From contig CAZMSM010000011.1 in NCBI GenBank assembly GCA_964568955.1, positions 1-43,642 of the forward strand: DNA of 43,642 nt, given 5' to 3'. This document shows positions 1 to 8,131 of the stretch, piece by piece. Origin of the DNA: UBA1447 sp964568955. GTDB taxonomy: Bacteria > Bacillota > Clostridia > Oscillospirales > Acutalibacteraceae. The notes under the pieces were generated by a model, which saw only the letters and a list, made by a program, of their open reading frames with translations, was not told the origin of the DNA and did not search any database. The first letter of the stretch is position 1. Each line of letters begins with the position of its first letter. A program made the position numbers and the translations under genes.

Positions 1-383
1 ATGTATTCCCTGACGATGTCGCTGAGCCCCATATCCTTTTGCAGGAACAGGGTAAGCAACACTCTTGGGACAAGCTTTATAATGTCATCCATAAGCGCTG
101 CGGTGCTTAAGTTTAGTACACGCCACTGGTCCGGGAATGTACCGTCGTTTTGGATTTGATTGCCTTCGTCGTCAAACAGTGCCACGTCAGACATACCAAT
201 GCCCGGCACGACAATAACGGGGTTGGATGAGCCGGTGAGGGCGGCTTCGGCTTGTGTTGTCTCACTGAGTGTGGAATTTTGTGCAGTTGCCGCGGTACCG
301 GTGATTGTGCCGGCTGCCATGACGCCGAACACCAGGGAGAGTGCCAATAGTAGGGAGATGCTTTTTTTGGCGAGGTGCTTCAT
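1..383 (-). CDS. Secreted alpha/beta-hydrolase-like protein, partial (C-terminus beyond window)
   Basis: Only the first 127 codons are in the window; the gene runs off the left edge. The product begins with a Sec signal peptide (MKHLAKKSISLLLALSLVFG, then a small-residue stretch near residue 30), so it is exported. After it comes VIVVPGIGMSDVALFD, which closely matches FIVVPGITDSDVALLD in the complete protein at 2034-4001, so the two are paralogues. In that protein the motif is the first strand of a lipase-like alpha/beta hydrolase. The start was chosen because ATG at 383 directly precedes the signal peptide and AAAGGA lies about 12 nt upstream; a nearer upstream ATG has no spacing from that site. 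The active-site part is not visible, so function rests on the paralogue. Substrate unknown. Confidence 0.8.
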   Translation of the reverse strand, partial: MKHLAKKSISLLLALSLVFGVMAAGTITGTAATAQNSTLSETTQAEAALTGSSNPVIVVPGIGMSDVALFDDEGNQIQNDGTFPDQWRVLNLSTAALMDDIIKLVPRVLLTLFLQKDMGLSDIVREY

Positions 384-439
384 TGTAGTGATCATTCCTT
401 TCTTTGTGTAAAAAATGTTTTACGATAAAACTCATTCAT

Positions 440-468
440 ATTCTAGCATAAGCGCGTGTGGTTTTCAA
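440..468 (-). promoter_or_regulatory. Sigma-A promoter for the left-edge secreted protein
   Basis: On the minus strand, TTGAAA (463-468) and TAGAAT (440-445) are separated by 17 nt, about 55 nt upstream of the ATG at 383. The -35 overlaps the stop codon of the membrane-protein gene, so the partial gene probably has its own transcription start. Sequence match only. Confidence 0.6.
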
Positions 469-1916
469 ACCTTTATCTTACTTTTTTGCAAGCGCCTATT
501 TTTGCCGCGTCTAATCCTACCATTTTTAAAGACGAGCGGGTATAGCAGGCAAAAAATCACGAAGGACGCAATCACCATTTGATTTGCGATGTCGTTTGTA
601 GACCGGAAATGTTGCCTGTCCGGTGTGCCTGCGAAAAAATACAGGAGTATATGCACAGCGAAATAGATAGGTAGTGCGATGGTACAAAAACGGTTGAAGT
701 CAATCGATTGAAGCCCTGCACCCTTCTTTTTCGCAATAATAATTATCGCGATAAGAAAGCCCACGCTCAGCCCGGCAAACAAGGGGATAAAAAGCTTCGT
801 GTCCTCATACCGTAAAGCAAAGGGCCTGACCAGTGTGGCCGAAAAACACAGGCCTAAAGTGAATGCGAAATTCAAAATTCCGTATAGCCATTCGGGCATT
901 TTTGCGGTGAAGGGTTCCTCTTTGTCTGCTGTCTTGGCAAGGCGGTCAAACGGGCGTAAAACAAAAATCAACATCAGCAAGCCGCCTGCCAAAAACCCGG
1001 TGGCGTATTCCCACATGGACCATCCGCTGAACTTCAGTAGCGTGTTGCTGAAGGTTTGTTCCATACGGTAGCCGCCTGCGGGGAAATACAGCAGTAAGTC
1101 CGCAAATGTGATAGCAAAGGCAAAAGCCGCGCAAATACCGAGTATTACCCTACCACCTGTTTTATCTTTGAGCCCAAAGCGAACCGTCAGCCAAACAGCT
1201 ACAGCTGTGATGGCGGAGGAAATGATGTTGATGGATGTAAAATAATTTCTGCCGCCGTGGATGGCTTTTGCCCACGGATGGTCAAAGTAGTGCTGTATGT
1301 ACATCTGCCACGGAGTGGCGTCGATGCCGGACTGGCGGAGCCCTTGTGCAAACAATTCGCCTGCTTGTGGCTGAACAAGGTCTAAAACAAGCGGTGAAAG
1401 GGCGGCTCTTGCCACATATTTAACAGCGAAATAAACCGTAAAAACAAGCAAGATGTCTTTCCAAGTATACGCTTTGTCGCTGAAAAACCGACCCAGGAAA
1501 AAAGCGAAAAGTGCCGCCATGCCAAAACCCAGGCACAACATGATGAACACACCGGTGAAGGGGTTGATAAATACCGTTATCATCTGCCCGTCTTCGCCAT
1601 AGACACCGCTTTCAAGTATGCCGGTTATTTGGCCGTTGAGTGTGCCCCAACCGGGCGTGGTGAGCATGAAGGAAGCGGCCGTCAATGAAAAAAGCAAAAA
1701 ATTGATTTTACGCCTGAAACCGAAAATTGCAAAAACAAGCAACAAAAATACCACGGCGCAAGTGAGTAGCCCCCAAGCGGCGCCGTAGCCATGGTCACCT
1801 CGTAAGCGCCACATGGCGCCCATAATCAATGCCCCCATCAAGACTACCGCCGCTTTCTGCAAGCGGGACAGATCAACGGGAGCGATAGAATGCACGACCG
1901 GTGCATCGCTTGTCAT
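465..1916 (-). CDS. Polytopic membrane protein of unknown function
   Basis: I do not recognise this 483-residue protein. It is strongly hydrophobic, with roughly ten to twelve membrane-spanning stretches, and has a positively charged C-terminus (RIRRGKNRRLQKSKIKV). Conserved-looking extramembrane or re-entrant pieces are WRLRGDHGYGAAWG near the N-terminus and HGGRNYFTS in the middle; the charged and aromatic residues there suggest an enzyme or transporter rather than a simple anchor. ATG at 1916 was preferred to an in-frame ATG 30 nt upstream because GGGGGAG sits 4 nt before it. It lies between two paralogous exported hydrolase-like proteins on the same strand, each with its own promoter-like sequence. 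A link with them (export, substrate flipping, envelope lipid handling) is inference only. Confidence 0.8.
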   Translation of the reverse strand: MTSDAPVVHSIAPVDLSRLQKAAVVLMGALIMGAMWRLRGDHGYGAAWGLLTCAVVFLLLVFAIFGFRRKINFLLFSLTAASFMLTTPGWGTLNGQITGILESGVYGEDGQMITVFINPFTGVFIMLCLGFGMAALFAFFLGRFFSDKAYTWKDILLVFTVYFAVKYVARAALSPLVLDLVQPQAGELFAQGLRQSGIDATPWQMYIQHYFDHPWAKAIHGGRNYFTSINIISSAITAVAVWLTVRFGLKDKTGGRVILGICAAFAFAITFADLLLYFPAGGYRMEQTFSNTLLKFSGWSMWEYATGFLAGGLLMLIFVLRPFDRLAKTADKEEPFTAKMPEWLYGILNFAFTLGLCFSATLVRPFALRYEDTKLFIPLFAGLSVGFLIAIIIIAKKKGAGLQSIDFNRFCTIALPIYFAVHILLYFFAGTPDRQHFRSTNDIANQMVIASFVIFCLLYPLVFKNGRIRRGKNRRLQKSKIKV

Positions 1917-1949
1917 AAAACTCCCCCTCGTTTTTAATATGTACACTAC

Positions 1950-1978
1950 AGTCTAATGCCCGTTGCGGAGAAAAGCAA
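1950..1978 (-). promoter_or_regulatory. Possible promoter of the unknown membrane protein gene
   Basis: Minus-strand TTGCTT (1973-1978) and TAGACT (1950-1955) with a 17-nt spacer, 34 nt before the ATG at 1916. Both hexamers are imperfect, but the upstream gene ends at a strong terminator, so a promoter is expected here. Confidence 0.4.
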
Positions 1979-1992
1979 TACAAATAAAATAA

Positions 1993-2016
1993 GCGGGCGG
2001 TGTTCACACCGCCCGC
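1993..2016 (-). terminator. Rho-independent terminator of the 2034-4001 gene
   Basis: A perfect 10-bp GC-rich stem (GCGGGCGGTG paired with CACCGCCCGC, 4-nt loop) starts 18 nt past the stop codon. On the minus strand it is followed by a T-rich run (TTATTTTATTT). Confidence 0.85.
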
Positions 2017-2033
2017 CGGGCAATGAATGGTTG

Positions 2034-4001
2034 TTAAAACAAGTCGGCGTACCCTTTGGCACCCACATAGCGGTAGGTTAAATCGCTTGCCGCTTTGAGC
2101 ACACTTTCAATAAGTTTTGAAAAGAAAACCTTGACAGGCTCAGACTCGACAACCGTTGGGGCTTCTCGATAGCCGATTTTAATCAGGATGTCTTTGAGCC
2201 GCTGCGTCGCGGCGTTAGCCACGGCTTGCTCACCAATGGTGGCCTCTAAGGCATCTTCAGCTTGTGCGATGGCGGCATTGAGCTCCGCGAGGTCTGTGGG
2301 GCTGATGTCATATTCTCCCGCCACGTGGAGGGCCAAGAGCTTTTGCGTGTCCGGCAGTAGAAAACGACGAATTTCTTTGCTGTCCGACCCGGTGTTGAAC
2401 TGCGGGAAGCGTTGGGGGTCGGAATTAATGTCTATAAAATCAGGGTTGGTGAAAAGTTCGCGTACCAAGTTTAGGCAAGCGGCGTTTTTGCCGGCTTGCT
2501 CATGGTCTTGATTATAGAAAAACCAGCTGTTATCCGGCAAAACACAAGTAGATGCATCCAAGCTCTTATCCGGGGATATATATTTGCTCCCGGCGTGGGC
2601 GGCAAGGTAATCGGCCGGCAACTGTTGGCCTGCCGGTGCGGCGGTGACACCAAGGGCTGTGGACTGTACATGGATTACCCCGTCGGAATTAACGGTTTTA
2701 TCGGACTCGATGAGTGCGAATAGGCTTGTGGTATCGCTGAACTTTAAGTTGTAGCCGCAAACATTATGGATAATCGCGTTCTTTTCATTCATCATATAAT
2801 GAATATTATCCGCAAGGTTTAGCTGTGCTTGGTAAAAGGCGTCGGTTTTGGCTCTGCATGCGGCATATTCGGGGTCTGCAAGCCACTTGTCCGCCAAGGC
2901 GGGGTAGTCTTCCTTGGGCAACATCGCCCAGAAGTTCGGTGCGCATCGTATCATGGCATCCATAGCACCGTTGAGTACGGCGTCCAGCGTGTCCAACAGC
3001 ACCTGCCGCGGTATCAGTCTCATGAGCAGGTTTACCAAGTAACCCGTCGTTTTGGAGTCACCGTCTGCCAGCGCGGTGGGGAAAAAGTCGCGGTAGAGGG
3101 ATTCGTCCGAAAGATCAACATTTTTCGCATAAAGGTCTCGCAGAGCCATAGAACCGTTGAGTAGCGGCACAATGTTGACAATTCTTTCAACATCACCTTT
3201 GTCCTTAAACTGTTCGACATAAGCGGTGAAAATAGAAGCACCGAGGCTTGCGTTGAGGATATTAACCTGATCGTGCCCGGTCTGCTCTTTGACCGTTTGA
3301 ATGAATTCATCAAGTTCCCGCGCAGTCTGCATGGGGTCGCCGATGATGTTAAAGGCAAAGTAGAAAACATGGTCATAACCGATAACATCACAAATGCCGC
3401 GCAGAGGGATGTTGATGAAAAGATGATTAATCTCATCATCGTTAAGCTCAGCAAAGGATTTTTCGTACTTGACCACCTGCATGTTTTGTACCGGTGTGCC
3501 GTCTTTGTTGGTTGCCTGCCGCCAGAAAGCGGATTTGGCGGTATTATAGATGGCGTCGGTAAAACCGTTATCTTTTTGTGTAATCAACATTTTTGCAAGC
3601 GGCAGGGCCAGGTTTTTAAGCGCCATCTTAAGCACTTCATCCTCGTCAATCATAAAGCCGCCCTTGATATAGGGCTTGCCATCGGAACCAAGCACGGGGT
3701 TGCCCATGGCGTCAAGCAAGGCAACATCGGAATCTGTAATGCCGGGGACAACAATAAAAGGGTTGTGCGGGCAGTCGCAGCCATCCTCCACCGGTTTTGT
3801 CAACGCTTTGGCATCCAAACCAATGGTATTCGCTCCAAGCGAAGGGTCGGCCGTATATACGGTTTTTCCGCCGGATTTCGCACCCTCGCTACGGACGCTG
3901 ACACTCTGCCCACAGGCAGTCGAGGCGTTGACACCAACAAGGGAAAAAACCATAGCCAAGCAAACGAGTAGCGCAAGAGACCTTTTTAATGTTTTACCCA
4001 T
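2034..4001 (-). CDS. Secreted lipase-like alpha/beta hydrolase
   Basis: A 655-residue exported protein with a signal peptide (residues 1 to about 27). PFIVVPGITDSDVAL (81-95) looks like the first strand and oxyanion region of a lipase. VNILNASLGAS (246-256) resembles a nucleophile elbow with Ser252, though the first glycine of G-x-S-x-G is replaced by Asn250. NSDGVIHVQSTALG (438-451) resembles the DGxV segment carrying the acid (Asp440) in LCAT/lipase enzymes, and QDHEQAG (498-504) could give His500. The tail (570-605) is helical and FIVAR-like. The order Ser-Asp-His fits a serine hydrolase such as a lipase or acyltransferase; the substrate cannot be read. AGGAG lies upstream of the ATG. The gene has its own promoter and terminator, and the protein is a paralogue of the partial one at the left edge. 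The triad is my inference. Confidence 0.8.
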   Translation of the reverse strand: MGKTLKRSLALLVCLAMVFSLVGVNASTACGQSVSVRSEGAKSGGKTVYTADPSLGANTIGLDAKALTKPVEDGCDCPHNPFIVVPGITDSDVALLDAMGNPVLGSDGKPYIKGGFMIDEDEVLKMALKNLALPLAKMLITQKDNGFTDAIYNTAKSAFWRQATNKDGTPVQNMQVVKYEKSFAELNDDEINHLFINIPLRGICDVIGYDHVFYFAFNIIGDPMQTARELDEFIQTVKEQTGHDQVNILNASLGASIFTAYVEQFKDKGDVERIVNIVPLLNGSMALRDLYAKNVDLSDESLYRDFFPTALADGDSKTTGYLVNLLMRLIPRQVLLDTLDAVLNGAMDAMIRCAPNFWAMLPKEDYPALADKWLADPEYAACRAKTDAFYQAQLNLADNIHYMMNEKNAIIHNVCGYNLKFSDTTSLFALIESDKTVNSDGVIHVQSTALGVTAAPAGQQLPADYLAAHAGSKYISPDKSLDASTCVLPDNSWFFYNQDHEQAGKNAACLNLVRELFTNPDFIDINSDPQRFPQFNTGSDSKEIRRFLLPDTQKLLALHVAGEYDISPTDLAELNAAIAQAEDALEATIGEQAVANAATQRLKDILIKIGYREAPTVVESEPVKVFFSKLIESVLKAASDLTYRYVGAKGYADLF

Positions 4002-4037
4002 TCTAATTTCTCCTTAACTTGAAATTTGTATAGAAAA

Positions 4038-4065
4038 ATTATATCAAATTTTTGACAATTTGCAA
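4038..4065 (-). promoter_or_regulatory. Sigma-A promoter of the secreted hydrolase gene
   Basis: Minus-strand TTGCAA (4060-4065), 16-nt spacer, TATAAT (4038-4043), 36 nt before the start codon. The -10 is a perfect consensus. Confidence 0.65.
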
Positions 4066-4090
4066 CACCCACAGCGGATTTATTGTCCTG

Positions 4091-4465
4091 TTAATCCTGC
4101 TCGGCATGCGTCTTTAAATAGTTTGTCAAAAACTCCGCGTCTTTAATTTCGAGACCTTTTTCACCGGCAAGCGACTCCAAATGATGCAAAAACTCGTGCT
4201 TAAGCGTGTGGGTTAGTCGCTCACTTAGTTGTTCCTTGCTCAAATAACCATAGATTTTTTCAAACGAACCGTAATAGATGGAAATGTATCGACCCAAATT
4301 CCCGCCGCGGTGATAGGTACCCAAAATATACAGGTTTTTGCCGACGGGGTTCACTTTCGCTTCGGGCAACAGAATAATGCCTCCGTTGAGCTCGTTGAAA
4401 AGCTCTTTCGGAAATTTAGATACTATGTCATCCAGCATTTTTTCCATTTCAGCGATTGTAACCAT
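4091..4465 (-). CDS. Small HExxH metallopeptidase-like protein
   Basis: A 124-residue soluble protein containing the zincin motif HEFLH, followed by a third histidine and LES (LKHEFLHHLES, near residue 90). The size and the position of the motif near the C-terminus resemble the small zincin-like metallopeptidase families of Firmicutes (for example PF06262-type proteins). Peptidase activity is inferred from the motif only. The gene starts 4 nt after the stop codon of the flavoprotein gene, and its ribosome binding site (GAAGGGTGATGG) lies in the end of that gene, so the two are translationally coupled. It is the last gene of the iron/flavoprotein cluster; no clear terminator follows. Confidence 0.75.
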   Translation of the reverse strand: MVTIAEMEKMLDDIVSKFPKELFNELNGGIILLPEAKVNPVGKNLYILGTYHRGGNLGRYISIYYGSFEKIYGYLSKEQLSERLTHTLKHEFLHHLESLAGEKGLEIKDAEFLTNYLKTHAEQD

Positions 4466-4469
4466 TCCA

Positions 4470-6071
4470 TCACCCTTCGCCTTGCATCACTGCAAAGGCA
4501 CAACGTATGCCATCCACACCGGCGGAGACAATGCCACCTGCATAACCCGCACCTTCCCCGCAAGGGTACAAACCCCGCGCTTGTTCTGTCTGGTAAAATT
4601 CATCCCGCAAAATACGAACAGGGGAGGAACTGCGTGTTTCCGGTGCTGTCAAAACGGCTTCAGGCATAGCGAAACCGACCAGTTGTCTATTCATGCTCAC
4701 AAGTGCCCCGGCCATGTTGTCCGTCACGCTGCTTGGTAAAATTTGGCGCATGTCACTCATGGCAACCCCCGTGGGGCAGCTTGGCTTTACTGCGCCAAGC
4801 TTGGTAGATGGTGTATCTTTCAAAAAATCACCGACCAATTGTGCCGGCGCGGTGTAATCTGAACCGCCGAGCTTAAAAGCTTTCTGTTCAATTGCCCGTT
4901 GTAAATGTATACCGGCAAGCGGGTGGTCGCTCCCAAAATCTTTTGTATCGATGCCAACGAGTAGGGCGGAGTTGGAGTTGCTGCCGCTCCTTGCAAACGT
5001 ACTCATTCCGTTGACCACCAGCCCACCTTTTTCGGATGAAGCGGTGACAACCGTCCCACCCGGGCACATGCAAAAAGTATAGGCACCCCTGCCGTGCAAA
5101 GGGTGGCAGGAAAGTTTATACTCCGCCGCACCCAAAGCAGGGTGGCCGGCAAACCTGCCGTACTGGGCTTTGTCAATCATTTCACGCGGATGCTCAATTC
5201 TGGCACCGACGGAAAATGGTTTTTGTATGATTTTTATGCCCTGTGAATACAGCATTTCAACCGTATCCCTCGCGGAATGGCCCATGGCAAGGATGAGGGC
5301 GTCCGTTTCTATCTCAATCTCCACACCCTTGTTATCTGTGTAGGTTATGCCATGGATAGCACTGTTGACGACTATCAGCTTTGTCAATCGGCTTTCAAAG
5401 TGTACCTCGCCGCCGAGTGCCGTGATTTTGTGTCGGATTGATTTAACAACACTGCGTAGCTTGTCCGTACCGATATGCGGTTTTGAGGAAAAAAGAATTT
5501 CCTCCGGCGCGCCGTTTTCTACAAAGTCCAACAAGACCTTGCGGCAGAGCTTGTCTTTAATGCCTGTTGTCAGCTTGCCGTCGGAAAATGTACCCGCACC
5601 GCCTTCGCCAAACTGCATATTGGAGTTTTCATCAAGCACTCTTGCTTGCCAAAAATTCTTTACATCCGTCGCGCGCGCGTCTACATCACGCCCGCGCTCC
5701 AAAACAATCGGGCGCAGTCCGGCCTGGGCCAAAGTCAGCGCAGCAAAAATACCCGCGGGACCAAACCCGGCAATCACCGGCCTGAACGTACTGTTGCGCT
5801 TGAGCGGCACGGCGGCATATTCAAAAGGTTCAACAAGAGCAAGGCGGGCAGGGTTGTGTTTGGTGAGAAAATCACTTTCGTTGCCGAACATTTCGACCTC
5901 AACATTGCAGACAAAAAATAAATCTGCTTTATCTCGGGAATCGACAGATTTCCTCGTGAGCTTGAGCGATTTTATCTGCTGTTCGGTACACTTGAGCACG
6001 CCGCAAGCCGCGGCAATAAGCTCGTTATGACCGCCACCCAGAGGAATTTTTAACTCATTAACCTTTAACAT
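4470..6071 (-). CDS. NAD(P)/FAD-dependent oxidoreductase (COG2509 type)
   Basis: A 533-residue flavoprotein of the family often annotated FAD-dependent protein C. After an N-terminal alpha/beta segment of about 90 residues comes the dinucleotide-binding motif AGFGPAGIFAALTLAQAG, then a conserved NMQFGEGGAGTFSDGKL block and a C-terminal FAD-contacting GEGAGYAGGI motif. Substrate and physiological role of the family are not established. The start is the ATG at 6071 with AGGAG 14 nt upstream; an in-frame GTG at 6095 would lack a good site. It lies about 100 nt downstream of the HI0933-type flavoprotein gene on the same strand and is coupled to the small metalloprotein after it. The context suggests the feo transcriptional unit may reach here, but a weak hairpin at 6113-6148 intervenes. 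Confidence 0.85.
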   Translation of the reverse strand: MLKVNELKIPLGGGHNELIAAACGVLKCTEQQIKSLKLTRKSVDSRDKADLFFVCNVEVEMFGNESDFLTKHNPARLALVEPFEYAAVPLKRNSTFRPVIAGFGPAGIFAALTLAQAGLRPIVLERGRDVDARATDVKNFWQARVLDENSNMQFGEGGAGTFSDGKLTTGIKDKLCRKVLLDFVENGAPEEILFSSKPHIGTDKLRSVVKSIRHKITALGGEVHFESRLTKLIVVNSAIHGITYTDNKGVEIEIETDALILAMGHSARDTVEMLYSQGIKIIQKPFSVGARIEHPREMIDKAQYGRFAGHPALGAAEYKLSCHPLHGRGAYTFCMCPGGTVVTASSEKGGLVVNGMSTFARSGSNSNSALLVGIDTKDFGSDHPLAGIHLQRAIEQKAFKLGGSDYTAPAQLVGDFLKDTPSTKLGAVKPSCPTGVAMSDMRQILPSSVTDNMAGALVSMNRQLVGFAMPEAVLTAPETRSSSPVRILRDEFYQTEQARGLYPCGEGAGYAGGIVSAGVDGIRCAFAVMQGEG

Positions 6072-6112
6072 ACGTTTTGTAAAATCTCCTGACACTAAAA
6101 TTTAATAAAAGA

Positions 6113-6148
6113 TTGTCGGCGTACCGAACATCGTTGATATACCGACAA
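6113..6148 (-). terminator. Weak hairpin, possible attenuator between flavoprotein genes
   Basis: On the minus strand TTGTCGG and CCGACAA form a 7-bp stem around a 22-nt loop, followed by TCTTTTATT. Low GC and a large loop make it a weak terminator at best. Confidence 0.3.
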
Positions 6149-6169
6149 ATAGAAAGTGACAACCTGTGA

Positions 6170-7447
6170 TTAACCCAACTCGCCCGCGAGCAGGCCCGAT
6201 GACCAAGCCCACTGCAAATTAAAACCGCCACAGCCCCCGTCGACATCCAATACCTCTCCGCAGGCGTACAGGTTATCCGTTTTGCGAGACATTAAATTAT
6301 ACGGATTAAACTCACTTACATCTGCTCCGCCGGCGGTCACCTGCGCTTGGGTAAAGCCGCGCGTACCTGTAATGTCCAGACGAAAAGCTTTGATTGTTTG
6401 AAACAATCTATCCAACTGCTCTTTGTTTAAAGAAGCGACACGCATAGCGAGCTCACGAAAACCGCAAGCTTTACAAATGACTTGCCCAAGCTTGCTTGGC
6501 AAAATTCCAATGAGGAAATTGTCGAGCGGGAGACCGGGGTTTAGGGTAGCCAATTCAGTTGAAAATATGCTTAACTCTTCTTTTGACAAGTGGGGCGCAA
6601 GGTCTAAAACAGCGTAACAATTGCCTTTTTTTCCCTGTGCAAAGTATTCGGCGGCGGCACGGCTGACGTCCATTGCCGCGATGCCGGAAAGACCGTATTC
6701 GGTGAACAAAATTTCTCCGTTTGCAGACATTTCCTTTTTGCCCTGTGCTTCAACGGCTATATTTGCGTTCACTCGTATGCCCTTTAATTGCTTTGGATAA
6801 GTGTTGTCGGTATTGAGCTGCACGAGTGTCGGGAACAAGGGCGTGGTGCTGTGCCCCAACTGCTTTAGCAAAGGGTAGCCACTACCATCCGAACCGTGCA
6901 CGGGGGACGCCTTGCCACCGGTTGCAATGATAATTTTATCGGCACAATACTGAATGCTTGCAGTGTTTTTAGCATCGGTTTTGCCTGCTGTGCTGTCGGT
7001 TTGTGCGCAATCCACTGCAAAACAGCCGTCTTGAAGGACATGGATGCCTTCGACCGTAGTGCCACACAAGAGGGCAATACCCAGTCTTTCCGTTTCAAAA
7101 CGCAAAACATCTAAGACGGACGTTGCGGTGTTGCTCATCGGGTAAAGCCTGCCTTCACTGTCCCGGACTGTTAGCAGCCCGAGTGACTTAAAAAAAGACA
7201 AGGTTTTTTCAACGGAATATTTTTCGAGCGCATGCTTTGCAAAATCAGCGTTATGATAGGGGTGAGTGGGCGTATGAATATTGGAAAGATTACAACGCCC
7301 GTTGCCCGTCGCAAGTATCTTTTTGCCAACACGTGGCATACGTTCCAAAACAGCAACAGAAGACCCCTTGTTTGCCCGAGCGGCCTGTATGGCGGCGCAA
7401 AGCCCCGAAGCACAGCCCCCAACGACTATTACATCGTATCTTTCCAT
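6170..7447 (-). CDS. HI0933/YhiN-family FAD-dependent oxidoreductase
   Basis: A 425-residue flavoprotein of the HI0933 family (also called aminoacetone oxidase family). It begins with a Rossmann FAD motif (DVIVVGGCASGLCAAI), where the usual VGGGxxG has Cys in place of the third Gly. Next come the family signature GKKILATGNGRCNLSN, a central GG-KASP block, and the C-terminal GEVLDVDGGCGGFNLQWAW motif that closes the FAD site. Family function is poorly defined. ATG at 7447 follows GGAGGG closely, which is why it was chosen over an upstream in-frame codon. It starts 10 nt after the stop of the metalloregulator gene, so the two are cotranscribed. Position downstream of feoAB suggests iron- or redox-linked expression (inference). 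Confidence 0.88.
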   Translation of the reverse strand: MERYDVIVVGGCASGLCAAIQAARANKGSSVAVLERMPRVGKKILATGNGRCNLSNIHTPTHPYHNADFAKHALEKYSVEKTLSFFKSLGLLTVRDSEGRLYPMSNTATSVLDVLRFETERLGIALLCGTTVEGIHVLQDGCFAVDCAQTDSTAGKTDAKNTASIQYCADKIIIATGGKASPVHGSDGSGYPLLKQLGHSTTPLFPTLVQLNTDNTYPKQLKGIRVNANIAVEAQGKKEMSANGEILFTEYGLSGIAAMDVSRAAAEYFAQGKKGNCYAVLDLAPHLSKEELSIFSTELATLNPGLPLDNFLIGILPSKLGQVICKACGFRELAMRVASLNKEQLDRLFQTIKAFRLDITGTRGFTQAQVTAGGADVSEFNPYNLMSRKTDNLYACGEVLDVDGGCGGFNLQWAWSSGLLAGELG

Positions 7448-7457
7448 AATCCCTCCG

Positions 7458-7844
7458 TCAATTCTGTTCCTCGCGGGTGTTCTCAAGGTAGTGGAATAAT
7501 TTCTCGATCGTTTCTCCGCTCATCACGTGTTCCATACGGCAAGCATCTTCTTCGGCTGTCGCTTCACTAACATCAAGTGTATCTGTTAAAAACCGCTTGA
7601 TGAGTAAATGCCGTTTAAGCACTTTTGCGGCCTGGGTTTTACCCTTGGCCGAAAGTGAGATTTGCCCGTAAGCTTCATGAACGACTAAGCCTGCCTCCTT
7701 GAGTGTACCGATAGCTCTGTTGACACTCGGTCGCGACACCTTCAAAAAAACGGCAACATCCGTCAGGCGGACTTCACCGCCTTGCTGACCAAGAACATAA
7801 ATCGCTTCAAGATAATCTTCAAGCGAAGATGACATTTTAACCAT
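7458..7844 (-). CDS. MntR/DtxR-family metal-dependent transcriptional regulator
   Basis: A 128-residue protein with an N-terminal winged helix (SLEDYLEAIYVLGQQ, then the recognition helix VSRPSVNRAIGTLKEAG) and the DtxR-family dimerisation/metal domain. The residues expected as ligands in B. subtilis MntR are present: Asp10 and Glu13, the His of LKRHLLIKRFL, and the Glu/Glu/His of EDACRMEHVMS. There is no C-terminal SH3-like domain, so it is MntR-sized rather than DtxR-sized. The ATG has AGAGGAG 10 nt upstream. It lies in the feo operon, about 55 nt after the Cys-rich peptide gene. It probably represses the operon through the inverted repeats at 10494-10545 when bound to Fe(II) or Mn(II); metal specificity cannot be told from sequence. 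Confidence 0.9.
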   Translation of the reverse strand: MVKMSSSLEDYLEAIYVLGQQGGEVRLTDVAVFLKVSRPSVNRAIGTLKEAGLVVHEAYGQISLSAKGKTQAAKVLKRHLLIKRFLTDTLDVSEATAEEDACRMEHVMSGETIEKLFHYLENTREEQN

Positions 7845-7900
7845 AACAGGTCAACTCCTCTGTGATAAAAATCCGCGAAAACAGGTTGCTGTCGGGTTTG

Positions 7901-8083
7901 CTAATCTTCATCTTTCGATTGCGGACAATTTGAACGTTGCTCCGCACTGCAGCTTTCTTGATTTTCACAACCACTGCAACCCGAGCAGTTTTTGCCCCGT
8001 ATTTCTTTAACTTTGCTGTAAATCAGCAGCGCAACCAAGGCAATCGCAAGAATCAAGATCAAAATCGTAATAAAACGGCCCAT
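7901..8083 (-). CDS. FeoB-associated Cys-rich membrane protein
   Basis: A 60-residue peptide with one N-terminal transmembrane helix (about residues 4-23) and a cytosolic or exposed tail carrying five cysteines (CSGCSGCENQESC and NC further on). This architecture and the position directly after feoB are those of the FeoB-associated Cys-rich family (PF12669), thought to play a FeoC-like accessory role or to handle iron in ferrous transport. AAAGGAC lies 8 nt before the ATG. It begins 48 nt downstream of feoB and belongs to the same transcript. Confidence 0.85.
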   Translation of the reverse strand: MGRFITILILILAIALVALLIYSKVKEIRGKNCSGCSGCENQESCSAEQRSNCPQSKDED

Positions 8084-8131
8084 TTTACCCCGTCCTTTCG
8101 TGCTGTGACGATGTGTCGGCCGGCTGAATTT

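Noticed and set aside
3273..3971. A 232-codon open frame antisense to the secreted hydrolase gene
   Set aside because: The minus-strand gene has a signal peptide, promoter, ribosome binding site and terminator; the opposite frame has none.
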